From the NCBI GenBank assembly GCA_017562135.1, contig QEYB01000448.1, positions 496,001-560,000 on the forward strand: a stretch of 64,000 nt of DNA, given 5' to 3'. The notes beneath the pieces are model-generated. The model was not told where the DNA came from and did not search any database. It worked only from the letters and a program-made list of their open reading frames with translations. A program made the position numbers and the translations under genes. Shown here in pieces: positions 1 through 12,350 of the stretch; within the stretch, counting starts at the first letter, position 1, and the number at the start of each line of letters is the position of its first letter. The DNA is from Dipylidium caninum. Lineage: Eukaryota; Platyhelminthes; Cestoda; Cyclophyllidea; Dipylidiidae.

Positions 1-453
1 CGGACGAAGGGGTCAAAACTTAGGCATGAGGCGATGGTGACTCCGCTACTGTGTCCAGTCTTGCGGTGGGGGACGTTGGATCCCAGCCGAAGGCTGCCAC
101 GTCACAAGGGAGGGAGCTGTGATGCCAGATGGTCTTCGCATCAATTTGACAGTGAGACTCCAACGTCTTCCTACCTACGACTCTCAGGAGGTGACACTCT
201 TATCCCATTAGCGTCTGTTCTTTAGTCTCCCTCGGATGTTCTGGCAATTTGGTGCAAAGTTGCAGCCAAAAACTCCAGTCGATCGCCGAGGTTACCACTT
301 AACCGAACTCCTAAATGCATTCATCATTCGACGCAATTCGTTGTTCAGCAGAACACGCAGAGAGGAGCCTTCTTTTGTGCCACGTCCCGCGTCTCGCCTC
401 GCAGTATTCCAACGGCCAGCAGTGCAGTGTGAAAATAGTGGACGGCCTAACAT

Positions 454-488
<35 letters not shown>

Positions 489-3400
489 GTGGAATTTTCT
501 CCTAATTAATCATAGAGATGTAAACACTCCGATCTACAAGGCCTCTCGCACCCAGTTTCGCTCTTGTGCATCGTAACTCCTGCTGCACAACAATTATCTC
601 GTGACGTTTACCCAGTAACATGGAGGGTTGACAGCACCACGCATGCGTGACGTGGCCGAGACGAGAGCCAAGAGGCTTTTACTGGCGGCTGGCAAATGCG
701 CGATGCGCTCGAGTGGAAAGTCGCCGTGGAGTGCATAGTGCAACGTCCAAAGCATATCCACAGTTATTGAGGATGAATGAGAGGGTGAAAATGTTGGTGA
801 GATGACCTTTTAAAGCAGGATTAAATTCTCACCTTGGCGGGGCACCGATTGGGGAATTGGGCCTGCGACAGAGACAAAGAGGTTTATTCCAGTGTGTCTC
901 CTGTGCACCGCCTTTTGCCTCCCGCCTGCTGACTTTACCTCCGAGCCGGCCTTGTCTGACCACTCTGTCCGTCCCGGGCGCGATGCATGGGACAGTAAAT
1001 ACGCCCGCCAACGGCAGCCAAGGTGCCCGCCAACGCGGCAAACGGTGAGGGGGAAGTCAGGATGTGGCCTCGCCCTACAGCATAAGCGAAGAGTCTTCTC
1101 TCCTCCAAATAGTCAAATGGCGGGCAGTGGGAAATATCGCTGTTTTGAAGCAAATGCCACCACGATAGTATGGCAGTAACGAAGTTAACCAATGCAATCT
1201 TTCGGACGCCGGAGTGTTCACCTTCGCGATTAATTCGAGTGCGTCTTGTTCCCTTAGAAGGAGGGAGGCGTGGAGGTCGGCTTAGGGTCCCACGGTTCGA
1301 CGCAATTCCCGCAGCTCTATCTGGATGCGGAGGCAAACCTTCACACTCAGGCACAGACTGGAACGATCTCCCTCATTCTACCCTCAAAGCGCACAATGCG
1401 GGGCTTACATTCCTCGAAAAGTGGTCCAGAGCCAAATAAACAGTCTACGATTTGCCAAGTAGTCAGCTGCACTCCACTCTTGTCCGTCGAAGAATGACAA
1501 TGCGACAGTGGGAGTCATGCCGTACTACACCCGCTTGCTTTGTTCTTTTCGACGTCCCATGAACGATTTTAATTGTCTTTGGGGGTTATTTAGAGGGGGA
1601 AGGAAGGAACGGGTGTACCTGATGCAGTGGCCACTTGAGACAAAAAAACGAATGGCCTGTAAATGCACTGGGTGGGGAGGTGTATCGTGTCCAGAGGTGG
1701 TTACAGTGTCAATAAAATATTTTGAATGTTGTGACTGGTAAGGCCAGGTCCGATGCACCGCAGGCTACAGTCTAAGACGTTGCATAGTTGCCGCGAATAG
1801 GCAGCAGCAGCGGTTAAGTGTGGTGGATGCAGGAGGTGATGCTTTCTCAAGCCTCACTTTCCGCAGGAGGTGGGCTAAGAAGCCGCTCAGTTGACAGCAG
1901 ACTTCAATGGAGTGACATTTTTCCATGTGCTTGACGTCGTTTTTGTTGCTCGACTCCGGGGATCCTCAGTGTGGACCGAAACTACGGGTTTGACAAGTCT
2001 GGGCATTGCGTTTTAGGTTTGTCAAGTGAATAGAAAGCCACCTTTCACTTGAAACATTGTCAAGAAAGTGAGACCGGAGTTCGTGAAGGGCTTCGTCTTC
2101 TCACGGGTCCCCAATTGTAGGAAAAAGATTAATTGGCTTGAAATCCGCAAGGTACACTGAAGTTGATATGGAGCGGCCTTCCGGGGGGGAACTTTTAATG
2201 CACAAGTGGGGATTCGGTGGGACTTTTTGCTCTCTCTAGCTCACATTAGGCATACTTAGCAGCCCTTCTGGCAGATCTCTACTTTCCTTCTGCCGCGGTC
2301 GCTCCCCTGGGTTCAGGGCTTTAATCACCTCCGTTAAAATGCCTTATCACCGTGTCGGTGGCAACAGAGGCGGGAAAAGATGGCCGAGACGGGACAGAGA
2401 AGGGCTAATATGGGGACTTCATCACATTAAAAGCCAATCTCGATTAATAAAAGTCCTGGGAAGAACAGAACAACCAGTCTTAACGCCTGTCTCTGTTGTA
2501 CAGGAAGCATTTCATTAGACAGAAGCACCGTAGTGAGGCAGTAAATTCAAAATTAGACGTGAGTCCCCTTTTCCTCCACCGTTCCACAGCGATTGGGATT
2601 GAAAACGTGTGCGGACGGACCGACTCTGCCTTTGTCGTCAACAGTCGAGTCTGTCAAGAGGCGGGTGCTGCGTGCTGTCGACAGACTGTCAAAGAAGGCG
2701 TCCTCTTCATCTGACGCACTTCATTTTACACGCAAAAGTTGTATGCCTCGTCGCGGGGTGTCCAAACAGAATACAAATTTACCCACCGTCCGGTCAAGAT
2801 TGTTGACGAGAGATTAGCAAAATACACACACACACACATGCACAGGAACACACAAAGTGTTGATATTTTCAAAATGGCCTAAAATTTTAGGAAACAGGCA
2901 ACAAAGTCTCTCACCAGTTCACATAGTCTCTCCATCGCACCACGCAAACACCCACATTAGAGAGATTAGAGTGACCCTACAGCGTAGGGCTGATTTACAG
3001 TCGGAATGAAATATTTATGCTGAAAAAGGCAACTTACCCGAAAGTTAATTAGTGTTTAACAAATGTGGTCCTGAATTACGCTCGGAAAATTATTGCCATC
3101 TCGTGTTTAATGGGGTAGGCTTGAAGTCACACGAGGAGACGCCCACAGGCCTGAGGTTATTTACCATCTCACCAAATCTCAGGACACAGTTGACATCCTC
3201 CGTCTTCAAACACACATCTTCTGTCCTTTCAGGGGGGAACCGGATCTGCTTCCATGAGAAGCGAGGCAAAACTGCGAGTTGACGAAGGAGGACCCATGCG
3301 ACAAAGCGGAGTTTATTCAGGCAATACTACTGAACGAGTTTCAGCCACCAGGCCTCAAATGACGCCTTGTCCTCGAGTGAAAAATATTTACTATTGAATT

Positions 3401-4900
3401 GTTGTGGAAACGACCGAGAGGTTGTGCCATCGAGGGTGGACAAACGGTGGGGAGAGAGTTCAAATGTCAGTGTAGAGGACATCAATCGTATGCAAACTCG
3501 GACATTTGTGTGTGTTTGTTTAATAACGAGAAGACTGTCCTCCGAAGTTGCTGAAGATTAGGTCGTCCTACAACGCGACATCGTCGGGGCTGGACCTCAG
3601 CCGGCAGTGAAATTGTTTCCTCCGCCTAAAATCAACGTTAGTTGGGAGGAAATTCCAACCTTCTTCCCGCCCATTGTTCCGCAGAGAGCTATGTGAAGGC
3701 CGCCAAAAAGACAGATACAGGCGTAATTTTTTGTCTATTTCCTCTAATTCCGCCCTACGCAGTAACTACTCTCATGCCGAGGCTTCCGGACTTTGTACCT
3801 ACCCTCCACAAACAGGACCTCAAATAAATTTCGATAGATTTGTTTACTAGAAACATCTCGAGGCCTTCGTGAAGTCGCCTTTAATCACGTTAACCTAAAA
3901 GATTTATTTCCTGGGGAAGACAAGGCCAAGAGGGACAGTTGTAGGCCAAGTGACAGACCATATTCAGGTGATGCATGCTCCTCTACGGAACGGAGTGACA
4001 TTCATGTAGTAAGAACGGCGTCCGGTGGGGCAGACACTTTTTGCTAATCCGATTCACAAGGAGGTTGGGAACTGCAGACCCACGTGGGATTTGTTGTGGC
4101 AAGGTTTTCTGGGATTGTTGACCGCTTGAAACGTTTCAGCGACATTTGGATGGTAGCATGAGGACAGAGGACGAATCTACTGACAAGTTGACGAAACAGG
4201 TCTAAGCTGTGTGAAAGGCGTAGGGTCGGAAAATTTTTTTTATTTTTGTTTCCTTCATGTCATTTGACTATATCCATTGTTTACGCCCCGTTGCGGTTTG
4301 AAGAGACTAGACAACGTGCTCTGTGAAATTTCATCATCAACGATCACGCCAAATGCGAATGTGTGCGGCATCGAAGGAGGAAGGAGTGGACAAGTAAGTG
4401 ATGAAATTATGATTTTCATCCTTTTGAGCAATAAAAATACGAAGAGATCAGTGTCCGAATACAGGCAAGCATTGTAGTCAAATTCTATGGGAGAGGAATA
4501 ATCGTTTTGTCACAAAATGTATGCTTGTCGAGGACTGAGCAAAATAAAAATATTTAAACCACCAAATTGTTGGGGATATATTTAGCAGAAAACATTTTCC
4601 GTTCAGGTAAATTAGGTGAATTAGAGTATGAACATTTTTACCTTTACAGGTTACTCTATTAAAGAAAAAAAACAAGTTATTCCCGAGTGAGATGAGAATC
4701 AACGCGCCCCAGTTTAATGTGAAAAAAACGTTACTCCCGACTCTGTCGCGTCATCCTGTCAACCTAATGGGAATCTTAGGAGCTTTGAAACCGTTCCCAT
4801 TCCAAAATGCGCACACGGCATAATGCCTAGTCCCTTACACTCAAAGGCGGCAGCACAAAAGAGAAGAAACCGGCTACTCGGTTGCCCATATCTTCTCGTA
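1..4900. other. Stretch without a recognisable gene
   Basis: Open frames here are short and overlap in several frames; none has a recognisable domain or credible splice structure. A (CT)n microsatellite lies at 458-486 and a short CA tract near 2824-2840. It may be intergenic DNA or introns of a gene starting outside the window. Confidence 0.5.
458..486. repeat. (CT)n microsatellite
   Basis: About 29 bases of nearly perfect CT dinucleotide repeat are seen directly. Confidence 0.9.
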
Positions 4901-4906
4901 AAAGAA

Positions 4907-5036
4907 CCAATCAATGCACGAGGTAACGCTGATTGGACAGCGAGTCGGGTGCAGGGCGTACACGTTCTGCGTACGTGACTGGTTCTTTTATCCGCGCCAT
5001 TGATTGGCTGATAGGGCGGTCAGCTGTTCATTTATA
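4907..5036 (+). promoter_or_regulatory. CCAAT/TATA promoter of the PP1 glycogen-targeting gene
   Basis: Three CCAAT boxes occur within 100 bases: CCAAT at 4907-4911 and its reverse complement ATTGG at 4932-4936 and 5003-5007. A TATA-like TTTATA follows at 5031-5036. The first ATG of the downstream reading frame is at 5199, which leaves room for a transcription start near 5060 and a 5' UTR of about 140 bases. This is inference from motif spacing; no transcript evidence is available. Confidence 0.45.
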
Positions 5037-5198
5037 CAGCGCTCAAAACTGCAGCCGGTTGTGCCACACACAAAAGCAGCGGCGACAGTAAGCACATTCC
5101 CCTCCTCCCACCCTCATGGTTCGTTTACTCCGAAGATATCAATCCAGTTTAACGTTATAGACAGCACGACGAATACGCACACACCAATTAAAAAACCG

Positions 5199-5997
5199 AT
5201 GGTTTCGGAACTCGGTCTTATCTACTCCGTAGGCAGACACTGGACGGGTTCTATGATTGAACTGGGCTATGAACACCATGAGTCAACTTTTAAAGCAGAT
5301 CACAACTGGATTGGATTAACGGATGAGTCCCCTTTTTCATGTCTGTCTCGACGGGGTGAAGACAGTGGAGAGAATTCACGAGAAATATTCACTAGCGGGT
5401 TGATTCTCGAGCAATTCCTCGAGGCGACTTCCAGTTCTGATGCATCTTGCAACGATGTCCCTGATGGTTGCGCTAGTAAATGCGTTTTGTCTTCCTCTAT
5501 TGCGCGTTACCTGCTCGAGATAATCAAGGAAAAATCGGGGTTTCGGCATTCCCTTACAAGCCTCCTTCCTACAGAAATGAAAGAGTCCACGCATTGCTAT
5601 GTTGGATATGACTTTCGTCACCGAAAAGTACGGTGTCGCAGTTGCGAGCCACAGATTAAGGGCTCACATCTGGGAAGTCCTACCCTCTCATCGTTCCTCT
5701 TCGAACATCTCTTTCTGGATCGTGAGCATAGACCTCGATGTCCTATTTCTCCACCGCGAAAGCGCCTTTCCTTGTCAGACTCGGAAATATGCTATGCAAA
5801 AAATTTTGCTGAACACGTGGAAACAGAGTCTACAACAGGTGACGACCCGAAACCTGATGAACAAGGTTTAGCTGAGGAGACTGCGGCACCTAATGATTTG
5901 CCTGTTCCCCCAGAAGCTCCCATAAATCCTCCCGTGTTCGAGGCCGGGGAGGTGGTGAGAACGACGCCTGAATTTGTCATTGAGACCATTTCATCAG
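5199..5997 (+). CDS. PPP1R3-like exon 1
   Basis: Starts at ATG 5199, the first ATG in the frame; the same frame is open upstream to about 5004 but without ATG. It encodes an acidic, proline/serine-rich N-terminus. The 3' end is uncertain: GT at 5998 after a CAG, or GTGAGA at 5955. Confidence 0.6.
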
Positions 5998-8225
5998 GTC
6001 TCTCATCAACCGCAAAAGAATCCGAAGTGCCGCCATCCGAGGCTTCCTCCACGGAGGCGCCCAAACTTACGAGGAAAAGTCTGTGCGATTTGCCGATGAT
6101 ATCGGTGGCACTCTTTTCCAGGAACGACTGATCCAGGACACAACTCTTCCTCCAATGCTACACCTGGAAAAGCCATTCTGTAGGTCACCTACTTACTTGT
6201 CAGCTTAATTGTCCACAATCCTTTACTTTGAGCATAGTCCTCGCATTCCTCACTGCTATGATATACATTTTTTGCGCATTTATAATGTTGTAGAGTGTAT
6301 AGTTGACTCAAAAACGAGCCCCTGTGACCGGCAATCGTTGAGCCGCTCTGCTCGTGGAAGTTCTGCAAGCAGAAGAGCCACTGCTCACACGGTGAGGACC
6401 GGAGACCCGGCGTCTTCGGTACTCAACCGATATTAAACATGCTTTAGCGGTGGTTAAAGGTATTACAAACCAAAATGCTCACCCCTCAGTAGGGTTTAAT
6501 GCACTTTGAGGGCGTCGCCAAGGCTGAGGATTGCGCACCCACGACACTACTCTTAAGTCGCTCGCTGTGAGCATGGGTGTGTATGGTAGATGGGGAAAAA
6601 AGGTCACCCGAGGCCGAGAGGCAGTCGATCTCTCGTCAAATCTGCGCCCTAATGCGAATATGCCTCCTTGGGCCCGAAATTACCCCTAGGGAAATATTGC
6701 CAGCCCCGTTGGAGGGTTTGACAACAAGGCTATTCATTACTTAACAGAAATATCCTTCACTTTTCTCGTAGTCTTCTCCACACAATGGCAAAGGGTGTTT
6801 GACTAGAGTTTAGTGCAAGCACCTTCCGTGAACAACGGGGAAAGGCGGCAGGTCGTTCCCAATGGAGCAGTAAATGGAAACATTTCTGCTTTTGAAGAGG
6901 GCTTCAAAATGCCCTACAAATGACAGAATTGATGGGTGACAGATGTTTCATTTGATTTGTACTACGTTGCAGACTCCTACTTGAGTTTTTAGTGATTAAA
7001 CTTTCCTGAATTCTACCCATCTTATTTTTTTTCCTCGGTGTCTACGTCCGCCCGTTAGTCCTGCCTATTGTCAAAGAGTTAAAAAAAGAACTTCCAGTTT
7101 CTATACGCGGTTTTTAATTGTCCATAGACATACATGGTGGAAGCATGGAAAGATTGGCGGAACATTTTATCGCACCACGAGACGACGGGGCTGGGGCAAC
7201 TCTCTGGAACCCGCCCCAACTCGGTTAATGAGGAAATTAAGTGTTTGAGTTCATTTACTTGCTGCCTGCAACAACACTGAGCCTCTGTTGTGTCGAGTGA
7301 AATTAAGGAGATGTTGTTTTGGCGTCTAACTTTTAGCCATAGGCGCAGATTTTCGGGACATGGGTGAACTGGACGATTCGTTGCCAGGACTTTCGAGACC
7401 CATGTTCAAAACACTGGGCCCGAAGCACAGCAGCCTGCCAGACATTATGAAACTGCCTCCGCCACTTCCGAAGCTTCATCACTCCAACAGCTCCAGCGGC
7501 GCACTCACCATCAACCTCCCCAGGTCGCCACCCGGCCTCGTCTCGCCGACCAATGGTGCCGCCAACTGGCGTCTCACATTTGCTCAACCTGCTGCACAGT
7601 ACTTGGCCTTTCGACAGCGTCTCGATTCTAATTGCGTTTCCCTTGAAAATGTCTCCATGACCAATCGGAAGAATGGCGACGACAACCTTTACCTCTATGG
7701 TACGATCAAGGTGAAGAACATTGCGTTTGAGAAGACAGTCAAACTGCGTGTCACGTGTGATCGATGGGCGAGTTTCAAGGACTATCCCGCCGTCCATAAC
7801 ATCCAACTTTCTGGAAACACTGCCGCTCCCTCCTATGACACATTTATGTTCAACTTTAGCGTGGAAGTCGCCAAGATGCCTGAGCCCCGAGAACTTCAAT
7901 TCGCTGTCTGTTTCCAGGCCGGACCGAATGGGAGTGGCGGAGAATACTGGGACAATAATGACGGATGCAACTACATGGTGGTGGAAGAGCCGCTGTTGGT
8001 AACATCACCTCCGATCGTGAATGAAGAATTTTTTCGCACCGCCCATCGATGGGCACGGGGGAGGGCCCAGTGCGGACGGCGGTGGGTGGTAATCGAGACG
8101 CTCTCTCCTCCAGTCCGCCTGTCACCGCTTACACTCAAGACTACCGGCCGAATTTCACCGCCTTCTCCTCCCTCACCTCCTACTCCTCCTGGCAACACTA
8201 CTCCTCGGAGTCTATGTACTACTAG
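5199..8225 (+). CDS. Protein phosphatase 1 glycogen-targeting regulatory subunit (PPP1R3 family), 4-exon model
   Basis: The protein would bring PP1 to glycogen and so favour glycogen synthase activation; that role is known for the PPP1R3 family. Model: 5199-5997, 6057-6179, 7343-8081, 8114-8225, about 590 residues. Seen: a PP1-docking RVxF-type motif KSVRFAD near residue 273; a CBM21 domain around residues 390-520 with NCVSLENV, GTIKVKNIAFEKTVKLRV, FAVCF and a YWDNNDGCNY glycogen-binding segment; and a C-terminus ending SSWQHYSSESMYY, resembling the W-x-x-Y..YY tail of PPP1R3 proteins. The N-terminal 250 residues are acidic and low in complexity and I do not recognise them. The first two junctions and the last intron are inferred from frame changes. 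Alternatives are a 44-nt last intron (8070-8113) or an indel near 6060. The family is firm, the exact splice sites are not. Confidence 0.8.
6057..6179 (+). CDS. PPP1R3-like exon 2 with PP1-binding motif
   Basis: The RVxF-type motif SVRFAD is encoded at 6080-6097 in a frame different from exon 1, so either a short intron or a frameshift lies just upstream. A GTAGGT donor at 6180 gives phase 1, matching exon 3. The 5' boundary is a best guess. Confidence 0.55.
7343..8081 (+). CDS. PPP1R3-like exon 3 encoding CBM21
   Basis: The acceptor CCATAG ends at 7342 (TTTTAG at 7336 is also in phase). It carries the whole CBM21 carbohydrate-binding module, ending at the NYMVVEE segment near 7987. The same frame stays open to 8337 as proline/leucine low-complexity sequence, which I regard as non-coding read-through past a small intron. 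Confidence 0.75.
8114..8225 (+). CDS. PPP1R3-like terminal exon
   Basis: It begins after a strong polypyrimidine acceptor (CTCTCTCCTCCAG ending at 8113) and ends at TAG 8223-8225. The encoded tail SSWQHYSSESMYY has the aromatic C-terminal signature of the family, which is the reason for preferring this frame over the longer overlapping one. Confidence 0.6.
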
Positions 8226-8645
8226 AAATCGGTGGAGTTTCGTCAGACACCTCTCGCCTTCTCCTTCCCTTTCTCTCCTCCTCCTCCTCCAACTCTTCTT
8301 CCACCTGCTACTCCTCCTCCTTCCACGACGTTCATGATAAAGTGCTGTCTTTCATTTGTCCACCATTCCCAGGCCAAACTCGATCACTGTCCGCATCTTC
8401 TCCCGTCACACATAAAAACACAGGGAAGCAACCGCCTTTGATTGCTGCAGCCTAGGAGTCGCCATGAAGTGAAGATCACGTGTCCCCATCTCCGTGCGAC
8501 AACGTTGGCGCGAAGCGGGATTTTGTTGTTGTTGTGGTGGTGGTGGACGAGGGAGTGTGGCGGGAGAGCGGGGAGCGGGGAGCGGGAGAGCGCGAGGAGG
8601 AGGGGAGGGCGAGAAAGAAGGAGTAACTGATGCCGTCCTTTTGCA

Positions 8646-8651
8646 AATAAA
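8646..8651 (+). terminator. Candidate poly(A) signal of the PPP1R3-like gene
   Basis: AATAAA lies about 420 bases after the stop codon and is followed by CA-rich microsatellite sequence. Confidence 0.35.
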
Positions 8652-9862
8652 CACACAAACACGCACTTTACTATTGTTTCGATGCGAAATACATATTCAT
8701 CAACCATACGCAAACACCAACACACATACGCACACACACATGCAAATACACATATATTTTTATAAGTCATCATGTAGAGTTTTTACTTAACTCCACACAG
8801 GTACACAATCCTCTCTCTCTCTCCTCTCTCCTTCAGAAACTTTCAACACGAATACCATACGACGCACACATACACCCACAAAATTTTCATGATTTTTTTT
8901 CGTGCTTACTAATTTCCAAACAGAATGTGTCCTTCCCCCCTCGACCGGCCTCCCCCCCACCCTTTTGAGATGAAATACATTGTAATCTTTGCTATACATC
9001 CAGAATGTGTTATTCTCCTTCGTCGTGTCTCCTAGGGAGGGGAGTGTTTTTGAGGTAGAGGGCGAAAGCGCGGAAAGTCGGTTGAAGGTCACACCAACTT
9101 CTCCATTGACACTGTTTTGCCAGTCTGTCGACGGTCTCCACTGAAGTGTGAGGCGTTCCTCTTCTTCAGATCCGCTTTTTGCCACTCATTCGGTAGTTGA
9201 GGGCAGCGGAAGAGTCGCGTAGCCACTATAGAGTGATTATTTGGAAGAGTCGAGGTTCAGCCTGTCAAAAACACCTCTCTCGGTAGCTCCCTCCCCGTTC
9301 CTCTGGTCCTCCCGCCCTCCCCTCCCCTCCCCGCACCAGCATCTCGATTACGGTCCACTTGTGTACTTTAGCAGTGTCAAATAGAGAGGCAGGCGTCAGT
9401 GTGACCATTCGCCACTCTTTCCTAAAAGCCACACCCATGGGTTTTGTTGCAAATTAGGCGAGTTTGTCACTCCAACCGCCCCCACCGCTACTCTGAGGCA
9501 GTTGATAGCGTCAACGCACCTTGTTTACATTAAACACCAGGGTTAGCGCATTATCAACCGTGGTTCCGCAAAAAACGATCTCCTCTTAAAATCTGAGCTG
9601 TCCTAATCCTGCGGCTCTCCTCCAGCCATTCAGGATGTTTTTGTGTCTATCCAGTGAGAGTATCCGTTCCTTATTGAATCTGGGATGTTTGTTTAACCGT
9701 AGCGCCTTCTTTGCCCACCAGTGGAGAGGTGAAACCTCTGATTGGTGAAAATCCCCGACGAACAATTTTCGCTGCCTTCGCTCGCTGCATTTTCGCCTCC
9801 AAATTGGAGTCACCTGGGAGTTAGCTGTTGTTGGACGTGAAGCCATTCGTCTTCTCCCATTC

Positions 9863-9884
9863 ATTCTCTCTCTCTCTCTCTCTC
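9863..9884. repeat. (CT)n microsatellite
   Basis: A CT dinucleotide tract is seen directly. Confidence 0.85.
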
Positions 9885-12333
9885 CCTCTTTCATCCCACC
9901 ATTTACAGCAATCAGCAGTCCAAACTTGCAGTTTTGTGACCTCGAAGTACACCGGTGTGTCCTCCAGATTTTCGCCTAGTTTTGCAAGTAGAACCAATCA
10001 CACGACACACTCAGTCGTGGAAACGTGGTACGAGGACGAGTGATTTCCGTTGAAGAAGTCGCCCACGAAAGGGAGACTACGGCGGTGGTAGGAAGAACAG
10101 TGGAATAACATCCGTCGCTTGCAGCAGCCTTTACAACCTTGAACTCCTCCAAGGAAAAGACAACTCGCCGGGCTAAGCTTCATAAGAGAAGGCTCGTAGG
10201 AACGAAAGAAGTGCAAAGCAAAACAAACGAAGGTATTTTCTTTGGCCCGCAAGAGACAGCCTACTGTACTAGCCTGAGAGAGGTCTAATTTGACACTGGA
10301 ATCCCGCCAGATCGCTAATTCCACGTTTAGTTGGTTGGTAGATGGCTGCAGAACGGACGACATTACAATGATGGGAGGTACTTTTAAAGTGAAGCGACCA
10401 ATCCATTTAGAATGTCGGGATTTGAAGGATTACGGGCCGTAAGTCCCACTTTGGGGGATGTTTTTCTCTACGGGCAGTGCAAAACTCCCAAACCTCACGG
10501 CATTGGTGGGACTGTCGGCCTTTCGCACGTAAACAAACACCGCTGACCTGAGGAGTCAATGTTGCAAAGAGAACTATGGGGGTATGAAATATAGTGCCCG
10601 GGATGGCCTGTTAATTAGTTTCACCTCAGCTTCCGTGAAAAAAAACAACCGTGTCAAAGCAAACTCGCAAGAATGTAGCCTCGACTCTACATTGGCGATG
10701 GTGATGGTCGAGGAGAAGCAGTGAGATGTTAAAATATACAGTCGCATCCGTGGGAAGTCCTCGCGCCTTCACTCCGGTGCTTATCTTGTGGCCTCCGTAC
10801 TGCCGATTTCTTCCGCCTCGGGGCGCAAGTCGACCAGCAGGTTGGGCCTCCTCCGCGTTTTGGTCGCATTTGAGGTGCCTTTTGCGATGGGACGATGAGA
10901 GAGAGGCGAAAAGGCGCCTTTAATGACGACAAAACCCCAGTTTCTTAGCAGGAATTTGATTGTAAAGCCGCCATATCGTCATACTTCAAAAAGGAAAAAT
11001 AGCACAAAGTGGAAGGCAACTTTTTACAACCCACCGCATGACTTCAATCTTTACTGGCGTCCACTTCACATCACAACAGCGTGGTTTGGTGGAAGTTGCC
11101 GTTGTCATTTGTGATATAACGGCAAGCAAAAGGCAACAGCTCTTTCCGGGCGATATGTCGGCCCTCAGAAACAGGAAAGTTCGCAACCAAACATGCGGTA
11201 GGGGTGCTTGAGGCTACGACTCCAGCCTCATGTCAGTCTGGACAACCTGCAGGAGGACAAGTGACCGGATTCCACAGAGAAGGCGGTCGGTGGAGCACTA
11301 CATGCGCCGTTTAATAGCCTCCGAAGATGTGGGCAGCGAGGCTTAGTTGCTCTCGCCTGTTAAGGCTGCAGGACACTTCGGGAGAGGAGACATCCACCTC
11401 GGGCGCCCTTCGGCGGTTCAGGCCCATCCTCTGGACTTCAAACTCGAGGCTACCGACATTAAGACCACGTTAGTCGTAACGTCTCTTGTTTAAAACCTTC
11501 CCCACTGGTGGTGGGGGTTAATGCAGTCTACCACTGGACTGGTCGCGGTTGAGAGGCCTTTTTTGAAATCCCTACAGAGGTTTCTCTTAGGTTAGGAAAC
11601 GTAGGACCCACTGATTGCTTTCTTCGAGTACGAAGTGTGGTCGAAGGTGATTTTCGAGACGGTGTTTTGTAAGCTACCCAGTGATGGTGAGGGCTCTTCT
11701 ACTGTACATTTTTAATCGTAACTGATGTCTATTTCGCATCGAAACTCAGTGGACTCGTCCTTTGGCGCTCACAGGCCCTGCGGTAAGCGTGGTTGAGGCA
11801 AAACACAGGAGAAAAATCTAGAGACCATCTTAGGCGGTGTTTTTTTACGTCAATCAGTAAAGGGGAGGACTCTTTGACTTTTTCATGCGGGTTTCTCATC
11901 CCTCGTCACGTGGGTGATGGAAGTAGGGACGAAATGGAGTGCACTGGAGCTTCTCCGAGTGGATTAACCCAAAAAGATGGATTATTCTGCCTATTGGAAC
12001 ACAGGATCTTGACCTTCAAACGAAGGCTGGATGATGATGATAGTAAATAAACGGAGTGTCGACTGTCAACTCTGGAGGTGTTACATCCGTGCCCCATGAG
12101 CACACGCCCCTGTCGGGTTCGCCTATCACGCGCCTTCGGGGCGAAGTCGAGTGACCACACGAATAAATGCACACACAAGCTGGCATCCACTCCACCACCG
12201 CCGCTGTCGCCGCCCCCTCCCATCACGCCGCCTTCATCGGTGCTAGCGTGGCCGGGGTAACACTCACCACGACCACCACCACCTCCGCCAACACGGAAAG
12301 CATCACGCATGGGCTGAACCGATTGCATTAATG

Positions 12334-12350
12334 TACACACACACACACAC
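12334..12350. repeat. (CA)n microsatellite
   Basis: A short CA tract is followed by AAAC repeats. Confidence 0.8.

Noticed and set aside
8226..8337. Extension of the PPP1R3 frame into Pro/Leu-rich sequence
   Set aside because: The alternative frame gives the family-like C-terminus and a good acceptor; the extension is simple-sequence CCT/CTC.
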